DNA of 64,000 nucleotides from Warburgia ugandensis (lineage: Eukaryota; Streptophyta; Magnoliopsida; Canellales; Canellaceae): assembly GCA_035236585.1 (NCBI GenBank), contig CP141132.1, forward strand, positions 61,415,880 through 61,479,879, in the 5' to 3' direction. The notes below the pieces were generated by a model. The model had not been told where the DNA came from. It ran no database searches and saw only the letters and a list, made by a program, of their open reading frames with translations. The first letter of the stretch is position 1. Every line of letters starts with the position of its first letter. A program made the translations under genes and the position numbers. Shown one piece after another: positions 37,681-48,900 of the stretch.

Positions 37681-38640
37681 GTGAAAGAGGCCTTGAAAAA
37701 GATGAAATCAGGACAGGCAATAGGGCTTGATGGTATACTAATAGAGGTTTGGAAGCATATGAGAGATATTGGGGTAGCTTGGTTGACCAAGTTGTTTAAC
37801 AAGATTATAAAATCAAAGAAAATGCCTGATGATTGGAGGAAAAGCTCTATTGTACCAATTTATAAGAATAAAAGAAACAAATAGAGCATTACTAATTATC
37901 GAGGGATCAAACTTATAAGCCACACTATGAAACGTTTTGAAAGAGTGATTGAGAAGAGGCTACGACATGAGACAAGTGTATTACAGAATCAGTTTAGTTT
38001 CATGCTTGGGAGGTCTATCATGAAAGCTATTTTCTTACAAAGACAATTGGTAGAGAAATTTAGGGAGAGGAGGAAAGACCTCCACATGGTCTTTATCGAT
38101 TTAGAGAAAGCTTATGATAAAGTCCCTAGAGAGTTAATATGGAAGGTGTTGGGCTAGAAAAGGGTTTCTCGAGGGTATATAGACATAATTAAAGATATAT
38201 ATGAGGGAGTGGTAACAAACATTAAGACTACTAGTGGTGAGATTGGTGATTTTCCTGTCACTGTAGGATTGCATCAAAGATCGACATTGAGCCTATACCT
38301 TTTCATGTTGGTTATGGATTAGTTAACAAAAATATCTGCATGAGGAGATTCCTTGGTGCATGCTATTTGTAGATGATGTAGTCTTACTTGATGAGATAAT
38401 GGAGGGTGTAAACACAAAGTTAGAGTTATAGAGAGAAGCATTAGAATCTAAAGGATTTAAAATCACTCGAACTAAGACAGAATACATGAAATACAATTTT
38501 AGCAAGGAGATGAGTAGGAGTAGAACACTAGTCAAGATTGATAACCAAGAAGTCCCTATAAAAGACCACTTTCGACACTTAGGATCAATGATTCATGAGA
38601 ATAGAGAGATTGAGAGGGTGGTTACCTAGAGAATCCAAGC
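37681..38640 (+). pseudogene. RTE reverse transcriptase, broken
   Basis: In order: Met-Lys-Ser-Gly-Gln-Ala-Ile-Gly-Leu-Asp-Gly near 37699, Pro-Ile-Tyr-Lys-Asn-Lys near 37855, Asn-Tyr-Arg-Gly-Ile-Lys-Leu near 37894, Phe-Ile-Asp-Leu-Glu-Lys-Ala-Tyr-Asp near 38092, Gly-Leu-His-Gln near 38266 and the catalytic Phe-Val-Asp-Asp near 38368. The catalytic Asp pair is intact. Stops at 37882, 38155 and near 38320, plus frame changes, disable the gene. It would copy element RNA at the nicked target. Confidence 0.88.
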
Positions 38641-39128
38641 GGGTTGGAACAAATGGAGATGTGCATTTGGAGTGATTGGCAGGTGCCATCAAATTAAAAG
38701 AAAAGTTCTATAAGATGGCCATAAGGCTGGGTATGTTCTATGGATCAGAGTGTTGGGCAGTTAAGGAACATCATGCTTAGAGGATGAGGGTTGCAGAAAT
38801 GAGGATGTTGAGATGAATTAGTGGTAAGACAAGGAAGGATAGAATTAGGAATGAAAAAATTAGAGAAAATTTAAGGGTAGCACCAATAGGTAACAAGATG
38901 AGGGAGATTAGACTTAGATGGTTTGAACATGTCCAAAGAAGACAAAAAACGACATCGGTTAGAAGGGGTGAGGCAATGCATGTAGAAGGTTTTAAAAGGG
39001 CAAGGAAAAGGCTCACAAGAACATGGATAGAAATGGTGAGGAAAGATTTAAAAACTTTAGGATTAAATGAAGCTATGAAACTTAATAGAGAGAAATGGAG
39101 GAATAAGATCCATGTGGCTGACCCCTAA
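38641..39128 (+). pseudogene. RTE C-terminal domain
   Basis: Pieces spell the conserved tail of the RTE protein: Leu-Arg-Trp-Phe-Glu-His-Val-Gln-Arg-Arg near 38913, Arg-Thr-Trp-Ile-Glu-Met-Val near 39020 and Lys-Ile-His-Val-Ala-Asp-Pro before the stop at 39126-39128. The 76-codon open frame 38898-39128 is this tail. A frameshift separates it from the RT. Confidence 0.8.
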
Positions 39129-39170
39129 TTGGGATAGGGTCTTGATGATGATAATGATGAACATCCTATA

Positions 39171-39880
39171 TGTCTGGCTATCAACTGGGTGGAATTGATT
39201 TAGATTCACCCATTCAGTATCCTAACCACTGGGAATCCCAATTAATTAAGACCTAGTGAATAAATGTTTGGGTAGTAATGATAAAATTCTGCTTTTATTC
39301 CTTTTCATCTTTTCTTTTGAATAAAACACTCATTTTAATGGCGACGCAGTCGATTTTCATCTTCCCAAATAGAATGTTGGTCCGTAGAGCTTGGTAATCT
39401 ACTTCTACTACTGTTCTTCAAATCTTTTTCATTTTTCTTGAATTTTTGGATCTTCAAAATCTGTAAAACTTAGTTTCTAGAGCTTCTACTTCTTCTGTTT
39501 CTAAAATCTTCTCATTTTTTCTGCATTTTCTAGTTTTCAGGACTTCAAATCAGCGAAACCGTGAGCTCCATCTTTTTTCAGAATTTTCTTGAATTTTTGG
39601 ATCTTCAAATCTGCAGAACTTAGTCATTTGAATTTCCGGTGAGACTAGAAAAGCTCATGGACAAGCAGTTGAAATATCGAAAATGCCCCCCACTTCAACG
39701 GTCGATTTAACAGATTACCTCTAATTAAAAATTCCAAAAATTGGGTGGGTTTTTGTTTGAGGGTTTCTGTGCAAAGAGGGGTTTTAGGGTTTTAGCCAAC
39801 GGAAAACGCATTCCGATTGCCTCTCGACACGCTTAGTTCTCCCGCCTATCAATATTGGAAACTCTAGTAGTACAGTGAAG
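39171..39880 (+). promoter_or_regulatory. 5' flank and probable 5' UTR of RRP46
   Basis: No TATA box was identified. From 39390 the sequence is T/C-rich, typical of plant promoters and leaders. Two near-identical 40-bp segments, 39434-39474 and 39585-39624 (shared core GAATTTTTGGATCTTCAAA), lie 150 bp apart. A short frame from ATG 39339 (19 codons) would be an upstream frame if transcription starts that early; nothing shows that it does. Confidence 0.4.
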
Positions 39881-39986
39881 ATGGAACTTGATAGAGTCGA
39901 CGGTCGTACACCGAATCAGCTGAGGCCGCTCACTTGTTCTCGCAATTTGCTCAACCGGGCTCATGGTTCCGCTCGTTGGTCGCAAG
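39881..39986 (+). CDS. RRP46: RRP46 exon 1
   Basis: Encodes residues 1-35 plus one base of codon 36. Donor CAAG|GTGAAA. Holds the DGR and RAHGSARW blocks that begin the RNase PH fold. Confidence 0.95.
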
Positions 39987-42900
39987 GTGAAAATGCAGGC
40001 CCTTTCTTTTTGTTTTCTAACTCTCAGACCTTTCGTTTCTAATGGATTTTGGTTTGATTGTTTCATTTAGCCTAATTTCTTCTGGAGTCTTAAGCAGCTT
40101 ACTTGTATGTATGCCTTTTTTGCTTTGTTGCTAAGTTTGTTATTGATAGCCATTTTGTAGCTTACTGTCAGATGGATTTTGTGTCGCGCAATCTGGAAAG
40201 TTACATTGCAAGTTTATACACAAAAGCGCCCAAAAGTCAATTAGACTGCAATGAAATTCACCGCAATTTGTGAACAAGCACTAGTTCGGCAAAATGGCCA
40301 GGTTAAGGGCCAATGTATAGAGATCTTGGATCTCTATAATGTTGAAACTCTTTATAGTTGGACACTAAAAAAGCTTAGTTGGCCCTCTTCATCTGTGTGT
40401 GTGCGTCCGCATATCTGGTATTTAGTTCATGGTATAAAAAAACCCCACTTCAAGGCAAAAAGCAGCTGCATTATCTGGTTTGGGCTGGTTTTGCATTCCG
40501 CATACAGGTCTCGGCCACTTCTTGCGAGTTTTGGATTTTCCTATTTCTACAATTAAAAAAGCTAAAACTGTATTTCCTTTTATTTTATATAAAAAAAATA
40601 GCCACGTTAAGCCACATTCTTGCCATGTCAAGCGGCATTTGACTCCTAGGAAAATCCGCATTGTGTCCATGTTTTGAGTTTTGACACTTTGATTTAGGCG
40701 ACTCTAAATAATGGGAAGATAGTTTTGCAGGATAATATGATTCCCTTCTCTTAATTGACCTTTAGTTTTATTTAATAAAGCAAGTTGACTGATGGAACTG
40801 TCAAAGTTGGTGAACCGAAAACATGAAATAGAAGCGTACTCCTGCAAAGCAGATTTTTATGGGAAATTCTAGATCATGGTATGAATTTGAACCTGAACGA
40901 AGTGATGTAGTAAACAAGGTAATATGCAGCTTAATACATGAGGAGTTCAGGAATCAGGACCATCGTTGTATCTGTATGTATTCAAACTGATTTGAACCTC
41001 TGAGGAGAAATTTTTTTTTGAATCCCAACCCGAAATACTCAATGTTGTCCTATGAAAATTATGAAATATGTTGAAGCCTGGAATTATATTTTCTTCCTCT
41101 CCAATCCTTTTCCGATTTCGGTCAAGCAGGGTATTTTTCCATGAAAATGAACACAATACTCATTGTACCAAAGACAATGGATATGCTCTTTGCTGGGTTA
41201 TGCCTCACAATTGAGGTCTGAATGCTAAGGAAATTTCTTCTTATTGTAGTTCCTGTGGGAATTTGAACTGTACACCATGGAGGAGTGATGATAGATGGAA
41301 AGTGGTGGTAATCTTTTATTCTATTAGAAGATCAAAAGTTGCAAGTTAACCTTTGTACCTTGTGGAGATATTTGTGGGCCCTACACTGCCCATAATTCTT
41401 GGAAGTTGCATGCATTTTTTTATTTTTTTGCTCTATAAAATCTGATGAAGCTGGGAAAAGAATGAATTTATAATTTAGCAGCGTACTCTAGCCTATGCTA
41501 TAAAAAAGTAGAACTTTGAAGGAAACATGGTCTATGTTGGGAGTCCTTTTTTTTTTTGGCATGAACATGTTTTGCTTTGACTCAAAAAGTCTCTTTATAG
41601 TCTTAAACCATCCTCTAGAGCATGGTTTGATTGGTTCACTAAAGCAATAAAAGGCTATGGGTACTCTTATAGTCAAGCATATCATATTATGTTTTATAAA
41701 CACATTGATAATGGTAGGATTGCTATACTTATTGTGTATTTAGATGATATTATTCTCACAGGTGATGGTCTTGTTGAACAGGACATACTAAAAGTTTTTT
41801 GGCCAAAAAGTTTGAAATCAAAGATCTTGGATCTTTGAGGTATTTCTTAGGTATGGAGTTTGCTAGAACAAAGGAAGGAATCTTGGTGTCTCAAAGGAAG
41901 TATATTCTGAATTTTCTTATTGAAACTGGTATGATAGGGTGCAAACCAGCTGAAACTCTCATGAACGCAAATTGCAAGTTGAGTGTTGGTGAGGAGGTTG
42001 ATAAGGGGCATTGTCAATGCTTAGTTGGAAAATTGATTTATTTACCCCACACTCGACTACATATTGCTTTTGCAATAACTGTTGTGAGTTAATTTATGCA
42101 CTTACCTCGTGAGGTGCATTCAACCAAAGAGGAATCCTTCCAATGGTATTGGTCATTTTACCCCACTGGCTTCCACATTTCATCAAGTGGTCATGAATGC
42201 AGCTTATAGGATTCTCAGATACCTTAAATGGACTCCAGGAAAGGGATTATTGGTCAAAAGGGGTGACAGTGTATGTGTGGAAGCATTTATTGATACTGAT
42301 TGGGCTGGAAGTATTGATGATAGAAGATCTACGTTTGGATATTGCACCTTCATTGGAGGCAATCTAGAAAGTTGGCAAAGCAAAAAGCAGAATGTTGTGG
42401 CTAAAAGTAGTGCTGAAGCTGAATTTTGAGCCATTGCACAAGGAATTTGTGAACTACTGTGGATAAAATGACTTCTAGCTGAGTTGAAAATTATGTGGAA
42501 CCAACCTATGAAGTGTATTCATATAGCAAAGCAACTATTAGCATCTCTCATAATCTAGAGCAGCATGGCAGAAGAAAGCACTTCGAAATTGATCGCCATT
42601 TTATCAAGGAAAAGTTTGATGAAGGTGTGTTGTGTATTCCATTTATTCCTACCAAACATCAAGTGGCAGATATCTTCACGAAGAGTCTTAAAACTCAGCA
42701 ATTTGGCTTCCTAATTAGCAAGCTGGGCATCCTTAATATTTATGCACCAGCTTGGGGGGAGTGTTGGAATATGTCCAGATTCATTCCGAATTAATTTCTA
42801 TTTTAGGAAGATGTTTTTTTTTTTTTGTTTTGATTATGTATTCCATGATTGTAGCTGTAATTTTTTCCTAGGGTTGTGCCTGATTTAGCTCTAGGAAAAT

Positions 42901-45900
42901 ATTCATTTCTGTGTCTCTTGAGTCATTATAAATTGTATCATGCCTAATGTACAAAATAATGAAAAATGAATGGGTTTTCTTCTCTTTGATGCGTGTTTTT
43001 AGGAACAAAACCATATTTTGGAAGATTTCATAAGCAGCCAATGACCTCCTTCTATTTTTTAAGAAGTGGTCTTGTTTAAAGGGCAGCCCTGGTGCACAAA
43101 GCTCCCGCCTGTGCGGGGTCCGGGGAAGGGGCGGACCACAAGGACCTAAAGTACACAGCCTTACCTTGCATTTTGCAAGAGGCTGTTTCCACACCTTGAA
43201 CCTATGACCTCAAGCTCACATGACGACAACTTTTACTGTTGTGCCAAGGCTAAGAAGTGGTCTTGTTTATGGCTTAATTTCAAAAGAGAAAAAGAAATTG
43301 AGATATTGTTAAAAGAGAAAAGCAGTACATGGCATGTTATGTTTATTATTGGGACAAAAGCAATATCTTGGTCAAAAATCGTTCTTGATGTCTAGAGCTC
43401 AATGATGGCAGTGCAGATTATAGGTTTTGCAGTTAATGGTAGCATCAACAGTAAGGACAATGTGCATTTGACTCATATTTTGGATGATGAATGCGGGTTT
43501 TACTGGTTTAAAGTCAGTAGTATGCACACCGAACTGGTAGAGTATTATTTCGTGCAACACTTGTTTGCAACTGTCCCTTCAACATAATTTTCTAGAAACC
43601 AATAACCAGCCACTTCACTGGGACACTCTAGAAATGGCTACTGCCAACTATTAAAAGGATGCTTAACTGTCCTTTCGCTGATTATACAAATGCTAATTTC
43701 TCCTACTTCAACGAACCAATTCTCCTGTTTTCTTTCATTCTCTCTTACTTTTGCTCCTGTTCCCATTCCTGCTTTCATTGTTTCTGTCTTTTTATAACTC
43801 TGAGCCATTTTTTTGATATTAAACTTGACTGCTGCCCTTGATTAACAAGTTATATTGGGCATTGTCTCCTTGTGTCTTTATTTTCTTGGGTCACTCTTAT
43901 AAGTGGCAATAAAAGCCTTTAGATAGGATCTTAATTGACTTACCTTCGCCTACTTTATTTCCTTTCCTACTTTACTATCTTCATCTCACTCAAGTTTCAC
44001 ATTTCCTTTGCTCCATCATATTTAATCACTTCCACAAATGGACCAAACTATTGGATAATACGGATATATATCTTCTTATGGGCAAGGTCCATTATAATGT
44101 GGATAACCTATTTGGGTTTACTGAATATCCAAGTAGGACTTGTATCATTCAGTACAGTCAACATTCTAACCTATGTGTGTGGCCATATAAGTTGTACTGA
44201 TGGATACAAGGCTGTAAAGAGTCAGTATTGTGTCTGAATTCTGAATATCCCTTGAACCTTAGTTTTTGCCTTTTCTTGCTATATTCAGACAACAGTTGCT
44301 TCAATGTAAATCTACCAAGTTCAACCAAAGAAAAGAATATTTATAAAGCATAAATTCTGTGGATTTTCTGGGAAAAATCCTTGTTTTCTGTTAATTTTGT
44401 GGATTGAAGTTGAATTTATGAAATCTCAGGAGGTAAATCTTTGTTTTCTCTTAATTTTGTGGATTTTTTGCAACACACCAAAAACATGCATTATTAATTG
44501 CCTATTAATTGTCGCTGTGTGATCTTAAGGTCACGGGTTTGAGGCGTGGAAGCTGCCTCTTGCAAAATGCAAGGTAAGGCTGCATACTGTTGACCCTTGT
44601 GGTCTGCCCCTTCCCTGGATGCTGAATACATGGGAGCTTCGTGCACTGCACTGCCCTTTTTGGTGCAAATTTATTACTCTTTTGGTTTATTATATTTGTT
44701 ACAATATTCCATTGTTTAATGACGGGACATGCTATTCCCTCAAATGTTTTGGTAGTGGCAAGAACTGCAGTTATTGGCTTTTTGGATTTATGTACACTAG
44801 AATGGTAATGAGTTACAGACTGTATTGTCAGAAACACTATTCTCGAAGAGACAACTTTGTTACTGCAAACTGCTCGTCATCTCTCTCTCACTCACATTTT
44901 TGAGAAATTACAAGACAGTTTCCTGATAAATGAATTTTATATCATGTCTAAAGCATGAGAGGGTCCCAGTTTTGGGTTTATCAAGAGCCATTTATCTCTA
45001 GCCATTGTATAAAATAAGTGAAGCCCCTCAAATTTCATGAGTAGGATTACCATGGCTTAAGGTTTTGGGATCTTAAATTGTTTCACCATTAATTGTGCGG
45101 TTGAGAAAACAAGTATCAGGATCATTTCAATATATCATATCTCTTGCACATATTATACCATCTATTTTACAGCCTCAAAAATTCCCAAAAGTATAGGTTT
45201 TATGATGATCCAGTGAATGAGATTATCAAGACACACCATTTGAGAAATGTGAAGCAAATGAGTAGCTTTTGGACCATTGAATAAATATGTGGCTCAAATG
45301 TGCATTTTATTATTTTGAGAGTTTTCTTCCAAAAGGGGAGCCTTGGCAGTGTAGTTGTCTTCGTGTAACCTAAAGGCTGCAGATTCGAGGCCTGGAAACA
45401 GCCTCTTGCAAAAATGCAAGGTAATGCTGTGCACTATAGACCTTTGTGGTCTGCCTCTTCCTTGGACCCAGCATATGCAGGAGCTTCATGCACTGGGTTG
45501 CACTTTTAGAGTGTTCTTCCCTTATATACTTATTAGGACCCACATGTTGAATGTGGGATCATTAGATTCATTGTTGAGATAGATGACTCCCAATCCATGC
45601 CACTGCCACTAATATTACTATGATCGGATAATTTAGATTCTTTATCCATGAAGCTCACATATGGTTTTGCCAACAAATGTGAGCCTCTAGCTTCCATTGG
45701 ACAATATCTTGAAGAAAGGATATCTGCTCACAATAGAGATGATCTACTATTTGAAGGGTGTGGATGGCATGTTTATTTTCCATATAGATCCGAAAGTCTG
45801 AGTTAAATCTTGATGCTTGACCATGAATACACAAAGGGATATGTAGCACACTTCCCAAGACTTTTTCAAAATTTCCCATTCTTTATCCCAGGTAAAAAAC

Positions 45901-48900
45901 CATTTTTAGAACTATTATAGGGTATCACTGGTCTCACTACTTCAATAGGTAAGATTCTTGCAGTTAGAAATAATCTTCATGGCCATAGCATTTCTCTTAG
46001 TGATAAATTATGTTATAATGTATTGTTTGATACTTCGATTGTTGTGTACATCAATTAGGTCAATCTAATACTTCAGTTTTTCTTCCCCTCATTCGGTTAA
46101 CTGAGTTTTGTTTATTTTTCCAATTATGTTTTTATTTATTTTCTGGTAGCGTCTACATATTGAGCACATGCATTGGTCTATGTGCTCATCTATTTTCCTC
46201 ATTTCTCTTGTTTTACATTTTTGAACATTTTATGATTCTTGTAAATTCCTTCTTGTGAATTTCAACTTTGATCTATATGTATAGGTTATGGAAGTTGTAC
46301 TTTTTTCTTAGCTTGATTTTGTCAGGTGTCAGAATTTATGTACATATATTTGTGTTTAACAATTCTTATCTTTTAGTTGATTGTTCCTTTCTGTTGAGTA
46401 ATTATTTTTAGTACATATGTTGTTGTCTTTGTGTTTAACTGTTCTTATTGTTTATTTGATTTTCCTTTCCGTTTGGTAATTGCTTTTTACACTTATAGTT
46501 CAGTTAGTAACAAAATAACTTGGCAAAAAGGCAGTAATCTAATACGTCAAGTTAAGTATATAGTCATAGTTTCAGTTGTAGAAAATATGTTATAAAATCA
46601 TTAAACATAAAATTAATAGCAGAAAATTTGTCAGAAACATCATTCATCACTCAGTTGTGGGATTGTGAGAATCTGTGTCTCTCAGTTTACGTGTCTATTG
46701 CTAATATGACCTACATGTATGGCCAGTGCAGCTAATATGTCATATTTTGGCCTTTGGTCCATTCACTAACTGACAGCAGCAGTTTGAAATTGTGTTAGAC
46801 TTAGACGTTCCTGTGGTTTAGGTGCAATATCAGCAGCAACCTTGTCATTGTACTTTTCCTTCTGCTCTGTATATCCTGGAATTACAGAGTTCATCAAAAG
46901 GATTTAAGGTTCCTAGTAGTTTTGGATAAAAGTCTATATGTAACTTTTGAGGTGAGCCATATTTTTGGGAGGGAGATATTGGTGTTTTCCCTTAATTCCA
47001 GATATTTATTGTGGAACTTCTTATCTTGTCAGTGCTAAAAATTTAACTTTTTCCTTCCAACATGAGATTTAAAACTTCTCAAGATGAATGTCTAATTTTT
47101 GTTGCCCTTTAGGGTTTTAATTTGTTGGCTTTTTCTGATGGAAGTTTGAAATTGTTTTGTTGGGCTCTGATGTAGGAGATACTATTGTGCTGGCTGCTGT
47201 TTATGGACCTAAGGCTGGGACAAGAAAGAATGAAAACCCTGAAAGGGCCTCAATTGAAGTTATTTGGAAGCCAAAAACGGGGCAGATTGGTTAGTTCAGC
47301 ATTTCCAAACTTGATGCATCTCCTCCTGTCTGTCTTTCCGTTGGCTGGATTATAACTTCTACAAACAAGGCATGCATGGCACTAGACTTAGATTTAGTAG
47401 CTGTTATGTTTCTTGTAATAACTCATTGCTTAATTGCCAGTTCTTTGGCTCTCTGCTTGTTGGGTACTATGAGCTTCCGGGAAAGTAGGCTAGTAGATGT
47501 GTCCTGTCTGTCTCAAGATTAACATCTCCTTCAAAATGACTTTTGGATCTGCTTCCCCCCCCCCATCCAATCCTATCGCTTCCCTTACCCCCCACCCTGA
47601 ACAATATCATCTCTGCACCTTCTTTTCCTTTCTGAAATCATTATGGTGTTGTACACATATAATTTTGACTGCACAATGTTGTTTTATCAGATTCCAATTA
47701 AACTCAACAGTTTCTTTATAAGTGGGACTGGGCAAACACTCTTCTTCTTTGTTTCTGTTATCTGCCCTGGGGAATTCTTTATCACTGCAAAACTCTTGTT
47801 TTCTGATTCAGTAAAGTGACATGCATATTGATTGGTTTCAAGAATCAGAACTTGCATATTCAGGATTTTGTTGTTATCCTTTGGTTGAGTTCTTTAGTTA
47901 ATGTTCAATTATAAGAACTGGACCATTTATATAAAGAAAACAGGATTTGTAACTTCTAATTACGTGGTCCAGTAAAAGTGAGTCCACATATTGGTACAAA
48001 AATTGCTGATATTATTCTAGTAGTTTTGGCTTGAATCCTAATTGATTTGCTGGTTCGTGTTATATTTAAGTAATAAGGCTAAAGGTATTTTGTTGATAGC
48101 CCTGTAATATTTATTTTGGCTTAACCAACCAATTGTTCTGAAACATATCAGGTGTAGTAGAAGTTTTAGACTATTGCAGACGTTCAGTGTGGTGTGCTAA
48201 ATATCTCATCCTATCTCATTCTCTAATCATGCAAAATGTTTCTACTGTTATTAGGCAAGGTGGAAAAGGAGTATGAGGCGATCCTGAGGAGAACCTTGCT
48301 AAGTATCTGCCTTTTGACTATACATCCAAATACCACAACCTCTGTAATACTTCAGGTAAGGTGGTTTTGCGGTGTTTATGTGAGTAAATGCTTACCTTTT
48401 AATTCTATAAGTAGATCATGCAAGTTGGTTATGTTATCGTGTGAACTATTAGTTGATGCAAGGAGACTAAGATTTCCTGACTGCACACAGACACAAAAAT
48501 TACCTGCCACACATTGGAGGACCTATCTACGAATGACATTTTTAACCTTAACATGTTGTGAAAGCTGCCACGTTATGTGGTAAATGCCTCATGTTCCAGG
48601 CTTTTCATAGCATTTGAGCAAGTGTTTGAAGTGATTAATGCTCAAAATTTATCATTCCTCATATTTTAACGGCAAAGCCTCTTTGGTGTTGAACAATAGT
48701 AGCAGAGAAAATTGAAAAGGGTTTTAGCCTCTAACTACTCTACAAATCTCACTTCAAAGGAAATTTTGAGCAGAAACTCTCAAATTTTCAATATAAAAAA
48801 CCATCCAACAATTAGGTTGTTTACAATCACCTACAGGAATGTAAACTAAAACAAAAGTAGAAATCCTAAGTGCTAAGAATACTGAAATTTTCCTGGCTAA

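Larger units (their letters stand above)
36072..39170 (+). mobile_element. RTE-clade non-LTR retrotransposon, near full length but dead
   Basis: The order is a repeated 5' untranslated region, an apurinic-type endonuclease, a reverse transcriptase, a C-terminal domain and a short 3' end finishing in ATGATGATAATGATGA. This is the plan of plant RTE elements. Many stops and frameshifts separate the domains. The same 3' end occurs as fragments at 15068-15109 and 55120-55335, both on the minus strand. It lies 0.7 kb upstream of the RRP46 start codon in the same orientation. Confidence 0.85.
41505..42985 (+). mobile_element. 5'-truncated Ty1/copia retrotransposon remnant with 3' LTR
   Basis: The plus strand shows the C-terminal half of RT, RNase H, a polypurine tract (CTTGGGGGGA, 42751-42760) and the start of a 3' LTR at 42762. 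Everything upstream of the late RT (gag, integrase, 5' LTR) is missing. It lies inside intron 1 in the gene's orientation. The right limit is uncertain because no partner LTR is available. Confidence 0.85.
39987..47175 (+). other. RRP46 intron 1 (7,189 bp, phase 1)
   Basis: Begins GTGAAA, ends GATGTAG. It contains a copia remnant (41505 to about 42985) and three Au-type SINEs (43079-43250, 44511-44660, 45331-45507). The remaining sequence, 39987-41504 and 45508-47175, is T-rich with no recognised gene. The open frames there, including 40251-40556 and 43935-44237, have no family likeness. Confidence 0.85.

Noticed and set aside
39339..39398. A short frame from ATG 39339 as a separate gene or first exon
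   Set aside because: Only 19 codons, with no continuation or family likeness. At most an upstream frame.
43079..45507. tRNA genes suggested by B-box-like GGTTCGA sequences
   Set aside because: They are the tRNA-derived heads of Au-type SINEs. No cloverleaf can be drawn and target duplications flank two of them.
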